Shown: in pieces, positions 42,403-52,200 of the stretch
Layout: each line of letters starts with the position of its first letter
How positions within the stretch are numbered: position 1 is the stretch's first letter
Source of the DNA: Phaeodactylibacter sp.
GTDB lineage: Bacteria > Bacteroidota > Bacteroidia > Chitinophagales > Saprospiraceae
Direction: 5' to 3'
NCBI GenBank assembly: GCA_024102975.1
Contig: JAGFJD010000364.1
Coordinates: 21,026-85,025, forward strand
DNA length: 64,000 nt
Translations under genes and position numbers: made by a program
The notes under the pieces: generated by a model
The model's database searches: none
What the model saw: the letters and a program-made list of their open reading frames with translations, nothing else
Told to the model about the DNA's origin: nothing

Positions 42403-45246
42403 ATGCTCAGGATTACCGTAAATAAGTCCGCTGCTGCCGCCACAAAATACTTCGATGAAGGTTTGTCCAAATCTGACTACTACGCTGAAAAAGGTGAAAT
42501 CACCGGCAAGTGGAACGGCAAAGCGGCACAGCTTCTGAACCTCAAAGGTGAGGTTTCCAAAAGAGAATTCGAGCTGCTCGCCAATAACAAAAACCCGTTA
42601 TCAAAGGAGCAGCTCACCGCCAGGAATTCCGGCTCCAGGAGAGTCGGCTATGACTTTACCTTTTCCGTCCCCAAATCCGTCTCCATTATCTATTCTCAGA
42701 CTAAAGATAAGGATATTTTGGATGCGTTCGATAATGCCATCCACCAAACTATGACGGAAATCGAACAAAATGCCGCCACCAGGGTAAGAGCCAGGGGCAG
42801 GAATGAAAACCGCCTCACCGGAAACCTCGTCTGGGGAACATTCACCCATGAGGATGCCAGGCCCGTCGGCGGCATTCCTGACCCGCATTTGCACCAGCAT
42901 GTTTTCGTCTTCAATGCCACCTATGATAAGAAGGAAGAAAGGTTCAAGGCTGCACAGTTCGGCGACATCAAAGCCAACGCACCCTATTTTGAAGCCGCCT
43001 TTCATTCCAGGCTGGCCAGCAACCTACAGAAAGCAGGCTACCGCGTTGAGCGCAATGAAAGGGATTTTGAGATAAAAGGCTTTGAACGGCCTACCATTGA
43101 AAAGTTTTCCAACCGTACCCGGCAGGTCAACCAGAAGGCTAAAGAACTTGGCCTGTCCTACGAGGAAGATATAGCTGAACTCGGAGCAAAGACCAGAGCA
43201 GGCAAAAGGACAGGTTACAACCGGGAAGAAATCCGGATGCAATGGCGCTCCCGGCTTTCTGAACAGGAACTGGAACTGATCCAAAATGCCAAAGGAGATC
43301 CGCCGCCATCCGGTGGTGGTTCCTCGCCGCTTTCCCGGATTCTGGATAAGGGGATTGCTATTGAAAAGAAAAAAGATGCTGGGGCAAAGGTGGCACTTGA
43401 TTACGCCCTCGGCCATGCGCTGGAAAGGAAATCCGTAGTTTCGGAAAAGGAACTGCTAACCATCGCCATGAAGCAAAGTATTGGTTCCTCCACTCCTGAA
43501 GCACTGAAAAAAGAGCTTTCCTCCAGAGAGGATCTGCTCAGTAAAAAGGATGCTAAAACCGGAGAGGTAATCTATACTACCAGTGAAGCGATAACCGAAG
43601 AAAAGAACCTCCGGGATACTGCCAGAAAAGGTAAAAACGCCTTTCAGCCCATCAACCCGGATTATCAGGTTAAGAATGAGCAGCTCACCAAAGAACAGTC
43701 TGCGGCGGTAAAGCATGTCCTATCATCCAGGGATTTCATTACCGTAGTGACGGGGGATGCCGGTACAGGTAAAACCTGGTCGATCAAAGAAGTGGCGGAA
43801 GGTGTCCGGGAGAAGAAAGTGAATTTCGGCGCCTTTGCCCCCTCCTCTGCTGCTTCCCGGCAGGTGCAGCGGGAGGACGGTTTTGAAAATGCTACAACCA
43901 TCGCCGAATTGTTACAAAGCAAAAAGCTTCAGGAATCGGTAAAAGATGGTGTCATCTGGGTGGATGAAGCCGGGATGGTTGGCAATAAAACCATGAACCG
44001 GGTAATTAATGTAGCCAAAGAGCAGAATGCCCGGATTCTGCTCACCGGTGACATCAAACAGCATGGCTCCGTTGAGCGGGGCGATGCACTCCGGATTCTG
44101 GAACAATTCGGAGGGGTCAAACCCGCCACAATCAGCAAAATCCAGCGCCAGAAAAACACCGATTACCGGAACGCCGTCAAATCCATCTCCGGCGGTAACA
44201 TCGAGAAGGGTTACAATATCCTGGATGGGATGGGGGCAATCAAAGAGGCCGATAGTTTTGAGCAGGCCAGGGAGAATGTGGCGGGAGAATACACCGCCTC
44301 GCTGAAGGCAAAGGAAAATGTCCTGATTGTGGCGACCACTCACGCCCAGGGGCAGGCGGTAACGGATACCATCCGGGAAAGGCTCAAAACGGAGGGGCTG
44401 TTACAGGGCCAGGAAAAGCTTTTTAAAACCTATAAAAACCTGTCCTACACCGAAGCCCAAAAAAGTGATAGTTCCAATTATTCCGAAGGGATGGCCATCC
44501 AGTTTCACCAGAACGTCAAAGGAGGGATAAAACGTGGCACTAAGTACCAGGTTCAGGGCAAGGATGAAAACGGGAACGTGCTTATTGCTGTTGAAAAGAA
44601 AAAAGGAAGTATAAAGCTTCCACTCAAGGAGGCGGGCAAATTTTCCGTTTACCGGACGGAAGATATTTCCCTTGCCAAAGGGGATAAGGTCAGGATCACC
44701 CAGAACGGTTTTTCCAATGAGAAAAAGCGGCTCAATAATGGCAATATCCTTTCAGTAAAGGGTTTCGATAAGCAGGGCAATATCATTGCCTCTACCGGCA
44801 GGAACGAGCTGGTGATCGGCAAGGATTTCGGAAACCTTACTCATGGTTACTATACCACCTCCCCCGCCTCTCAGGGAAAATCCGTCAACCGTGTGATCAT
44901 TATGCAATCCTCGATGACCGGCAGGGCTGCCAGTAAAGAACAGTTTTACGTTTCGGCCTCCAGAGGGAAATTTGCCATTTCCATCCATACCGATGACAAG
45001 GAAGGGCTGCTCAGAAACGTGCAGCGCTCCTCCGCCCGGATGACAGCCACGGAAGTGGCGGATAGCATTGCCCAAACCGAAAAATCCATGAAAGGTAAAT
45101 TGAAAGCGATAGGTGCAATTTACCGTGCCGGTAAATCCAGGGTTGCAAACCTCAATGAAAAGTGGCAGGATAAAAAGGCAGGTATTATCAGCATAGTTTC
45201 AAAACCTCCAAAACCGGTGAAGCATGCACCAGTCAGAACTAAATAG
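42403..45246 (+). CDS. MOBF conjugative relaxase-helicase (TrwC/TraI type)
   Basis: 947 residues. The N-terminal TrwC relaxase domain (about 1-300) has candidate catalytic tyrosines in KYFDEGLSKSDYYAEKG (about 16, 26, 27) and the metal-binding histidine triad DPHLHQHVFVFN (about 162-166). A superfamily 1 helicase follows with Walker A GDAGTGKTW (about 450-458), the DEAG box WVDEAGMVG (about 519) and a C-terminal UvrD/RecD-like part with YVSASRG. It would nick oriT, stay covalently attached and unwind the strand for transfer. Two copies of the recurring AAAAGAAAAA motif (encoding AIEKKK and AVEKKK) and one exact iteron-like 16-mer lie inside the gene. Confidence 0.94.
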   Translation: MLRITVNKSAAAATKYFDEGLSKSDYYAEKGEITGKWNGKAAQLLNLKGEVSKREFELLANNKNPLSKEQLTARNSGSRRVGYDFTFSVPKSVSIIYSQTKDKDILDAFDNAIHQTMTEIEQNAATRVRARGRNENRLTGNLVWGTFTHEDARPVGGIPDPHLHQHVFVFNATYDKKEERFKAAQFGDIKANAPYFEAAFHSRLASNLQKAGYRVERNERDFEIKGFERPTIEKFSNRTRQVNQKAKELGLSYEEDIAELGAKTRAGKRTGYNREEIRMQWRSRLSEQELELIQNAKGDPPPSGGGSSPLSRILDKGIAIEKKKDAGAKVALDYALGHALERKSVVSEKELLTIAMKQSIGSSTPEALKKELSSREDLLSKKDAKTGEVIYTTSEAITEEKNLRDTARKGKNAFQPINPDYQVKNEQLTKEQSAAVKHVLSSRDFITVVTGDAGTGKTWSIKEVAEGVREKKVNFGAFAPSSAASRQVQREDGFENATTIAELLQSKKLQESVKDGVIWVDEAGMVGNKTMNRVINVAKEQNARILLTGDIKQHGSVERGDALRILEQFGGVKPATISKIQRQKNTDYRNAVKSISGGNIEKGYNILDGMGAIKEADSFEQARENVAGEYTASLKAKENVLIVATTHAQGQAVTDTIRERLKTEGLLQGQEKLFKTYKNLSYTEAQKSDSSNYSEGMAIQFHQNVKGGIKRGTKYQVQGKDENGNVLIAVEKKKGSIKLPLKEAGKFSVYRTEDISLAKGDKVRITQNGFSNEKKRLNNGNILSVKGFDKQGNIIASTGRNELVIGKDFGNLTHGYYTTSPASQGKSVNRVIIMQSSMTGRAASKEQFYVSASRGKFAISIHTDDKEGLLRNVQRSSARMTATEVADSIAQTEKSMKGKLKAIGAIYRAGKSRVANLNEKWQDKKAGIISIVSKPPKPVKHAPVRTK
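43357..43375 (+). repeat. Recurring directional motif, copy 4
   Basis: GCTATTGAAAAGAAAAAAG inside the relaxase gene, encoding AIEKKK. Confidence 0.72.
44454..44469 (-). repeat. Iteron-identical 16-mer inside the relaxase gene
   Basis: AGCCCAAAAAAGTGAT is the exact reverse complement of the third origin iteron (59814-59829). With the following AGTTC it shares CCCAAAAAAGTGATAGTTC with a site in the rep gene (about 61486-61504). Confidence 0.75.
44587..44605 (+). repeat. Recurring directional motif, copy 5
   Basis: GCTGTTGAAAAGAAAAAAG, identical to 58044-58062. Inside the relaxase gene it encodes AVEKKK. Confidence 0.75.
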
Positions 45247-45619
45247 AAGCATCCCTACCCTCATAAAAGAGCGAAGCAACCCTATTCTCAGAACCAGAGG
45301 GACAAGTGAGTTTTATGGTATAGCGGAGGAAAGGGAAGGTAATGTCATTGCTCTGAAATTTATCACAAATTTGGGAGAGCAGAAGGCAATCCATTATCAT
45401 GACATCATCTCTCCGATGGACTATAACGGCGATTCTGAAATCAGGCTAATGACCACAAGAGTTACTGTCATCATCAATGGCAGTAACCTCGACAGCCTTT
45501 TTGACTATATCATTCAGCATCAGGTGAAATGGATTAAGGAGCCAGAAAATTCCTTCCCAGAGGGGTTGAAAGAGGATGATCTGGAAATTACCTCGATCAG
45601 GTTTGAGACGATACAGTAG
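45224..45619 (+). CDS. Hypothetical protein coupled to the relaxase gene
   Basis: 131 residues, starting 23 bp inside the relaxase end, so translation is probably coupled. Soluble, beta-rich in the middle (GNVIALKFITNLGEQKAIHY; SEIRLMTTRVTVIINGSNLD), ending LKEDDLEITSIRFETIQ. No domain recognised. Position suggests an accessory mobilization role, without motif support. Confidence 0.65.
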   Translation: MHQSELNRSIPTLIKERSNPILRTRGTSEFYGIAEEREGNVIALKFITNLGEQKAIHYHDIISPMDYNGDSEIRLMTTRVTVIINGSNLDSLFDYIIQHQVKWIKEPENSFPEGLKEDDLEITSIRFETIQ

Positions 45620-45649
45620 AGAGGGGAGCAAGTCCCCTCCCTGGCTTTT

Positions 45650-46015
45650 CTATGCCGCTTTCTCGGTTTTCTTAACCAAAGGTGCCTGTTCTGCCTTGTT
45701 GGCAATTATTTTGGCTTCCCTTTTGGTAATAACCTTGCCTTCATCCTGTACCTTGAACTCACGGTAAGATAAAGAACCGGTGATTTCCAGCCTTGTACCT
45801 TTTTTGAAGGCTTTAAGCTGCTCGATCAGTTTCGGGTTGAACACTATAACATCATGCCAGATGGTTTCCTTGTCTTTCCATTCGCCCGATTCCTTTTCCT
45901 TATAGGAATCCGTAGTTGCCAGTGAAAAGGCGGCAAAAGTCTTTCCGTTATTGTCAATGATTTTGGCCTCGGAACCAATATTTCCAGTCAGTTTTATTGT
46001 GTTATTGATAGCCAT
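45650..46015 (-). CDS. ssb: Single-stranded DNA-binding protein
   Basis: 121 residues from the ATG complementary to 46013-46015, with AAAAAAGGAG upstream. The OB fold is clear: NNTIKLTGNIGSEAKII, FAAFSLATTDSYK, ETIWHDVIVFNPKLIEQLKA, KKGTRLEITGSLSYREF. The C-terminal tail lacks the usual acidic DDDIPF tip and ends in VKKTEKAA, as in several plasmid SSBs. It would coat transferred or replicating single-stranded DNA. It converges on the 45224-45619 gene and has a long leader (46018-46150) with hairpins. Confidence 0.9.
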   Translation of the reverse strand: MAINNTIKLTGNIGSEAKIIDNNGKTFAAFSLATTDSYKEKESGEWKDKETIWHDVIVFNPKLIEQLKAFKKGTRLEITGSLSYREFKVQDEGKVITKREAKIIANKAEQAPLVKKTEKAA

Positions 46016-46154
46016 GATTTTCTCCTTTTTTAGATTGAGATTATTAAAATACCTCATCTCTGGGTTGAGACAAGGAAAACTTCAGGAAAAGTAAAATCCG
46101 TTGCCGGTGTTTTACTCTCCCTGAATTTCGGTAAGAGAAAGGTTGCCCCCTTCC

Positions 46155-46523
46155 CTAATATTCGCTTGGCAGGATAAGAACCTTATCGATCAGCCACAGG
46201 TCAAACTCTTCCAGCGGGAAATCGGTATATTCAAGCCTGAATCTTTTAAGTACATTATTGTTGCCGTCTTCCACTGTGATTGTCGCTGAATCATCCTGTT
46301 TGACTCTGATCTTCCAAACCTGGAATCCCTGGCCTCTCAGGCTCTTGTGTGACTGGTTGCTGAAAATATAATCCAGTAGCCAGTAAGCCCCTGCCCTTTC
46401 TGCCAGAAACTTTACCCCGTCAGTATATCTGAATTGCCTAAACAATGGATTGAAATAATAATACTCTGTCCCGGTAAACTGTATGAGTTCTGCCTTAAGC
46501 TTTCCTATATCCTCTTTTTTCAT
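46155..46523 (-). CDS. DUF6876 family protein
   Basis: 122 residues matching the mobile-element family DUF6876 as I recall it: KAELIQFTGTEYYYFNPLFR, then YTDGVKFLAERAGAYWLLDY, and FPLEEFDLWLIDKVLILP at the end. Function is unknown; it recurs on plasmids and integrative elements. The start ATG (46521-46523) follows AGAGAGG, and the long three-hairpin leader copy B lies upstream. Confidence 0.78.
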   Translation of the reverse strand: MKKEDIGKLKAELIQFTGTEYYYFNPLFRQFRYTDGVKFLAERAGAYWLLDYIFSNQSHKSLRGQGFQVWKIRVKQDDSATITVEDGNNNVLKRFRLEYTDFPLEEFDLWLIDKVLILPSEY

Positions 46524-46526
46524 TCT

Positions 46527-46712
46527 AACCTCTCTATATTGTTGTTATTAAGGGTATAAAGCGTGTCTGCTCTATACCCTTCTGCCTTCCGGCGAGGATG
46601 GGGTAACAACTGCAAGGAAAAATCGCATGGTGGGTGGTGCGGGCAGTGAAGCGCATGCGGAACAACACGGCCGCCTGTCTATTTTTATTGCAGGCGTGAG
46701 GGCAAAGCCCTT
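46527..46712 (-). promoter_or_regulatory. Three-hairpin leader RNA, copy B
   Basis: On the minus strand: hairpin 1 GGGC-TTTG-CCC (46699-46712); hairpin 2 GCC-GGAA-GGC (46584-46593); hairpin 3 GGGTATAGAGC...GCTTTATACCC (46552-46579). An AATAACAACAATATA linker and AGAGAGG follow. Near-identical to copy A over the second and third hairpins, but the material between hairpins 1 and 2 is different. Confidence 0.7.
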
Positions 46713-46851
46713 AGCAGCAGTAAATACTGATTTCAGTAAATCCGTCTTTACTTACATCCGGCTTAGGGATAGGAGTGAGCTGACTGCAAGGAAGAATCCC
46801 AGAGATCGACCATCAGGGAGTCACGGATAGCCCGGCCAGAATGGCAAGCCC
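46709..46851. repeat. 143-bp duplicated non-coding block, copy 2
   Basis: Same orientation as 21209-21351. It contains the palindrome TACTGATTTCAGTA (46725-46738) and the shared runs GGCTTAGGGATAGGAGTGAG and AGTCACGGATAGCCCGGCCA. A motif-like TGCTATTGAAAATAAAAAAT follows at 46861. No gene lies in 46524-46888. Confidence 0.78.
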
Positions 46852-46888
46852 CTTATATTTTGCTATTGAAAATAAAAAATGGGTCATA

Positions 46889-47101
46889 TTAACTTTCATT
46901 TGCTGTTCTCAGCGTTTTACTCTTATTATAATTGATTCTCGCTCTGATCAGCAATGATAACCATATGGGAAGCCAGACCGGCAGGAAAGCTATCAGAAAT
47001 ACTACCGCAGTTATTCCGAGTAATATCCTGGTTAATGAGTCAAGTAAGGTTATGATCCTATCTATAAGCTGCTCCTGAACCTGATTATATCTTTTATACA
47101 T
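46889..47101 (-). CDS. Small membrane protein
   Basis: 70 residues with one long hydrophobic hairpin (ILLGITAVVFLIAFLPVWLP, then IWLSLLIRARINY). It overlaps the upstream 47062-47274 gene by 40 bp. Function unknown. Single small membrane proteins in mobilization regions can be entry-exclusion or holin-like; no evidence distinguishes these. Confidence 0.5.
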   Translation of the reverse strand: MYKRYNQVQEQLIDRIITLLDSLTRILLGITAVVFLIAFLPVWLPIWLSLLIRARINYNKSKTLRTANES

Positions 47102-47274
47102 TCACAGAACTTCCACTGGCGCTTTTCATTATACTTTTCATTCCAGTATGATTCCAGAGATTTTATTTCACTGATTACAGAGTCGCAATAGTTCCTTAGC
47201 CAGTCTTTTAGCTCTTCCCCTTCCAACTGGGTGTTTTCCCATTCAACCTCTGTTAATGTATTTGGAAAGCACAT
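47062..47274 (-). CDS. Small hypothetical protein
   Basis: 70 residues, acidic then basic, with MCFPNTLTEVEWENTQLEGE and a KSLESYWNEKYNEKRQWKF segment. Cys residues at both ends. Not recognised. Overlap with the next gene suggests a two-gene unit. Confidence 0.45.
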   Translation of the reverse strand: MCFPNTLTEVEWENTQLEGEELKDWLRNYCDSVISEIKSLESYWNEKYNEKRQWKFCECIKDIIRFRSSL

Positions 47275-47303
47275 TTTCGTTCTTCACTTCAATATAGCTA
47301 ATA

Positions 47304-48425
47304 TCACGCCGCTTTATTTCTTCTGAAAATATCCAGGAAACTAAAAGGCTTGGTTTTCTGCACATGTTCGGAAGCGTGTTCTCCCTCATACCAATTAACA
47401 TGAAAATCTACAGTAATGTGTTTTTCAAATAATTCCTTATTTTCTTTTTCGTAATATTTAAGAATTTTGTTTCTCTGCTTATCGGTTAATTTAAACAAGT
47501 CTTCAGCATCCCTGTTTTGCAGGTAATCATCTATGGATTGCTGCATCACAGTTTCTAAATCCTTTATTCTGGGTATTTCAAGTTTATCACAGGCCTGATT
47601 AACTCTTTCGATGAATATTTCTTTTCTATCTCGGGGAATATTGTCAACATCACTATCCTTCAGGTAAGGCATGAATGCGTTGCGAAAAGTCCTATCAACC
47701 TGGAAATTAACTCTGCCAAAGCCAACCCCTTCCGTATTTGTGAGTTGCAAAAACTTTATAGTAAAATTGCTTAATGATGCATTTATTTTTTTAATCTTGA
47801 AATCATCAGCTTTTGTATTGGGAAAAACATCATGAAAAACCTGATGTAGCCTGACATGGCTTCGGCTGCTTTTTCTCAGCCCCTCAAAAGGGTAAACAGA
47901 TATATTAATATTATTGTCTTTAAGTTTATTAACCAGGTCAAGCCAGGAAAGCTTTTTTATATCTATGAACTTTAAATATTCCTCGAAGGTTTTGTTATAT
48001 CCTTTTTTATATCTGAATTTATAGCTGGATTCTACAAGAGTGTCCTGCCTTCTTACAAATAAGATACACTTTATCTCTACATTATTTAGTTTTTTTAACT
48101 TCTCTATAAATTTATTAATGTTGGGGGACAGGCTCTTATTTAGACCCAACATCTTCCCTGAAAGGTTTTCTGAGCTAACGATAATTCTTTTTATACCTTC
48201 TTCAGCTTTCTCACTAATAAATTTATTAAGATGTTTTAGTTCATCTTTTGAAAAAGGCCTGTCAGCCATAATAAAATTGAACGTGGGTTCAAGATTTCTT
48301 AAATCAAAATAAAGTAAATTATTTTCTTTCTGATACTGCTCTGTGCATAAATCTCTAAAGCAGAACTGCATAGCCGTGCTTGCCGTTCTATGTGCTCCCA
48401 GGTGTAATACTAACTCGACTGCCAT
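47304..48425 (-). CDS. Sulfotransferase-like protein
   Basis: 373 residues. The N-terminal LHLGAHRTASTAMQF segment (about residues 6-20) corresponds to the 5'-phosphosulfate-binding loop. ILFVRRQDTLVESSYKFRYK (about 122-141), with Arg and Ser, corresponds to the 3'-phosphate-binding motif. These are the PAPS-dependent sulfotransferase signatures; the acceptor is unknown, perhaps a carbohydrate or lipid. AT-rich. It is on the same strand as the acetyltransferase and RTX genes, after a 166-bp gap, so the three may form a surface-product cassette. Confidence 0.75.
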   Translation of the reverse strand: MAVELVLHLGAHRTASTAMQFCFRDLCTEQYQKENNLLYFDLRNLEPTFNFIMADRPFSKDELKHLNKFISEKAEEGIKRIIVSSENLSGKMLGLNKSLSPNINKFIEKLKKLNNVEIKCILFVRRQDTLVESSYKFRYKKGYNKTFEEYLKFIDIKKLSWLDLVNKLKDNNINISVYPFEGLRKSSRSHVRLHQVFHDVFPNTKADDFKIKKINASLSNFTIKFLQLTNTEGVGFGRVNFQVDRTFRNAFMPYLKDSDVDNIPRDRKEIFIERVNQACDKLEIPRIKDLETVMQQSIDDYLQNRDAEDLFKLTDKQRNKILKYYEKENKELFEKHITVDFHVNWYEGEHASEHVQKTKPFSFLDIFRRNKAA

Positions 48426-48591
48426 TACAATTCTTTCATGCCTTGTTAACCAACAGAATTTAGCAAAAACCAGAATTTATACTAGCTGAAAATAAATGTT
48501 GTTACATTGCCAGAGTATATGGCTCATCAAGTTTATGCCATCTTTCTCTGCCACATATAAAAAATAATACAAAAAAATTTCCTAGACATTG

Positions 48592-49239
48592 TTATGAAAT
48601 CTTCCTTTTCCAGTAGATATTTCTTTTAACAATCTTAGCGGGCGAGCCAGCAATCACTACATTTTCTTCATCAAATTCTTTATTCACAAAAGACGCCGCA
48701 CCTACCACCGATTTGTTAGGAATTATAGAGCCTTTAGAAATAATTGTCCGCGCACCTACCCAAACTTCATCTCCTATGACAACTTCCTTTTCATGATTGA
48801 GTCTTTCATTTGTACCTAAGTCATATATTCCATGTGCATCTGTTGATCTTATTTCAACCTCGCGTGAAAAAAGACAGTTCTTGCCTATAGTAACATTTTT
48901 CTCTCTGCTCAAAATATATACTCTTTTAGCTGCTGTATTATCACCAATAGAAACCGTCATATTATTACCCCTTATCTTTATGCGGCCTCTGTATTCAACA
49001 TTATTACCAATAATAAGCTTGCTATTACTGCATTGCATTGTTATTTGCAGGCCTTTACAAGTGAAACCGTCTCCTATAGATATCTCGTTCCCGCTGGCGT
49101 TCCCTCGAAAAGTGATGCTATTCTCATCCGAAAATTTTGCGCCATTGCCGATCTGAACTTTGTTTTTCTCTACGTTGCCCTCAATATAAAAACCCCTTGG
49201 AAAAATGCTTTTTACTCTTTTGAAAAGTCTTTTAAACAT
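48592..49239 (-). CDS. Left-handed beta-helix acyltransferase (hexapeptide family)
   Basis: 215 residues made largely of hexapeptide turns: IGNGAKFSDENSITFRGN, ISIGDGFTCKGLQITMQC, VSIGDNTAAKRVYI, VTIGKNCLFSREVEIRSTDA (with the catalytic His of DAHGIYD nearby), VVIGDEVWVGARTII and NKSVVGAASFVN, ending AGSPAKIVKRN. Members O-acetylate sugars using acetyl-CoA. The basic N-terminus (MFKRLFKRVKSIFPRGFYIE) suggests membrane association. It starts 14 bp after the RTX stop, so both are probably on one transcript. A role in modifying the glycan or a surface polymer is inferred. Confidence 0.85.
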   Translation of the reverse strand: MFKRLFKRVKSIFPRGFYIEGNVEKNKVQIGNGAKFSDENSITFRGNASGNEISIGDGFTCKGLQITMQCSNSKLIIGNNVEYRGRIKIRGNNMTVSIGDNTAAKRVYILSREKNVTIGKNCLFSREVEIRSTDAHGIYDLGTNERLNHEKEVVIGDEVWVGARTIISKGSIIPNKSVVGAASFVNKEFDEENVVIAGSPAKIVKRNIYWKRKIS

Positions 49240-49253
49240 CTTTTATCGACTTT

Positions 49254-52200
49254 CTAAGTAAAAATAAAGTCCGTATCAGCTAGAGTGTAGCTACCATCGA
49301 GTTTAAAGCTGAAAGTAGAAGAATTATCATCAACAACAGTATCGCCTGATACATTACTTATGGTGAAGTCTGATATTGAAGTAAAGCTAAATGCTGTCAG
49401 GTCAATCAGATCTTCGCCTTGAACAAAGTCTTCGATAATATCCTGAGCAGAATCAGTTGAATGAGTTAAATCAGAGAATACAAAAATATCAGCACCACCA
49501 TCGCCATAGAGAGTGTCGGCACCTGCTCCTCCGTCAATCAGATCGTCTCCATCATAGCCATGTATTTCGGTATCAGCACCGTCTCCATAAACAAAATCAT
49601 CACCTCTTGAGGCATAAATTCGTTCAATATTAGAGAAAGTATCCTGCACGCCACCTGCTGCAACTCCATCAACGGTTTGTGCTGCCATATCAATGGTTAC
49701 GCCCGTTGTTGTGTAGAAGTAGGTTAAACTGTCATATCCATCACCACCATCCAGAGTATCACCATCTAATCCTCCATAAAGAGAGTCATTACCTGCATCA
49801 CCGTTAAGGATATCAGCACCTGAATAGTTACCACGGAGAGCATCACTACCATCACCACCATTTAAAATATCATTACCACCATCGGAATAAAGAATGTCAT
49901 TACCATCGCCACCATTTAGAATATCATTTCCTGAGCCTCCGCGAATAGTGTCGTTTCCACCATCGCCATCAATAGTATCATTGCCACCTTCTCCGAAAAT
50001 AGTATCTATACCTTCATAGCCTTTTATATACTCATCACTGTCAGTACCAGTTATAGTGTCATCATAATAGGTTAAATAGACTTTAGACATACTGATAATT
50101 GTATCACCTTCTGCCCAACCGCCTGTATTAACATTGGTTTTGAGGTTGAGATTTACCCCTTCTGTTGCAAATGTGTAATAAATCCTATCACTTCCAGCCT
50201 CACCATCCATATAATCAGCGCCAGCACCTGCATAAAAGAAATCCGTACCAGCGCCGCCATACATAGTGTCATCACCAACACCACCGTGAAGGTAATCATT
50301 GTCATCTCCACCATTTAGGGTGTCGTTGCCAGCACCTCCATAATAGACATTGGAACCGTTACCACCTGTTAGAATGTCACTTCCACCGAGCCCTGAGAGG
50401 GTATTATTTCCACTATCTCCAGTAATGTTATCATTAAAATCTGAGCCTGTTATATTTTCAACATCAACAATGGTATCACCCGATGCTTCACCTCCAGAAT
50501 TATTGTTATTATCTGTAAGGTCAACTGTAACTCCAGAAGTAGAATCTTCATATGTAGCAATATCTATACCATCGCCACCATCTAAGATATCACTACCATC
50601 GCCACCATTTAAAATGTCATCACCTTCATAACCGTAAATATCATCATTGCTTGCTTTACCTATTAAGGTATCGTTGCCACCATGCCCTTTAATTATGTCA
50701 TATCCATCACCTCCGGTTAAAAGGTCAGCACCATCATAGCCATACATTCTACGGCCAGAGTTATCGGCAGTAATAATATCATCACCATTTGAAGCGTAAA
50801 AGCTCTCAATATTAGTGAATGTATCCTGAATTCCACCATTAATACCTATTGCAGTTCCAGCTGCTATATCAATATTAACCCCTATAGTGCTTGCGATGTA
50901 GTAATATGAAAGGTAATCCTTAGTGCCATTGCCACCATCTATTACATCTCCATGTAAACCGGCATAAATGGCATCATCGCCATCGCCACCATTTAAAGTA
51001 TCTGCGCCTAAAGTATCTCCATATAAATAATCATCCCCGGCTTCGCCGTTAAGAGTGTCATCGCCGTCAAGGCCTTTTAAAACATTATCGTTAGAATCCC
51101 CTGTAAGGTGATCATTATTATTTGAGCCATCTATGTTTTCTATACTGATTAACGTATCATTCCCATTTACAGGTGATCCAATACCAGTAGTCAGGTTTAC
51201 TGTAACACCTGAACTGAAATCACTATATGTCACGGTGTCTATACCATCCCCTCCGTCTATAATGTCCGACTGACTACCGCCATTAAGTTTATCATCACCC
51301 GATCCTCCGTATAAATTGTCTGATCCAGAGCCACCTGCAAGCAGGTCATTCCCGTTATTACCATATAAAGTATCATTGTCAGCATAGCCATATATAACGT
51401 CATTACCATCGCCGCCTGAAATAGTATCAACACCACTCTCGCCATAGAGATAATCGACACCGATTCCCCCATTTATAGTATCGTTACCAGCCCCTGAATA
51501 TACAATGGCTCCTGTAGTATAAGTAATGGTAATTTCATCATTACCACTGCCAGCTTTTATTCCTTCAATATTTTCAAATGTATCGGTGCCAATATCTTGA
51601 ACATTACTAGTAATTGAGGTTAGAGAATTTATGGTAATATCAAGATCATAGTTATAATTGAAGTAAAGCAAGTCAGTGCCATCCCCTCCGTTAATATAAT
51701 CATCACCGGCATCCATAATGATTATATCGTCTCCTTCCTCTCCATATAAATAATCGTTACCATCACCACCGGTTATAGTATCATCTTCCGTTCCTCCAAA
51801 GATCAGATCATTACCCGCATCACCATTAAGAGTATCATTACCATCCCGGCCGTATATGGTGTCATTATCGTTGCCACCAGAAATTGTATCATTATCCCTG
51901 CCTCCATCAATCCAGTCATTTCCATTTTCACCGTAGAGGAAATCATCCCAGGTATGCCCCAATATGGCGTCATTTCCATCTCCACCATATACGGTATCTA
52001 TTTTACTTCCCGCGTGAATGATATCATCGCCATCACCACCCGTGATATTGTCATTACCTTCGTTTCCAAAAATCCAGTCGTTGCCTCCACCCCCATTAAG
52101 CGTATCATGGTTATTTCCTCCGTAAATGTAATCCGCTCCATCATACCCGTTTATTGTTTCTGCATTATAGGTGCCAACTAACTTATCAATTCCATAAGTA

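Noticed and set aside
37925..47274. A complete conjugation system (VirB4, VirB6, pilus or Tra proteins)
   Set aside because: No VirB4-like ATPase or other mating-pair protein can be recognised; only relaxase, coupling ATPase and unassigned membrane proteins are present.
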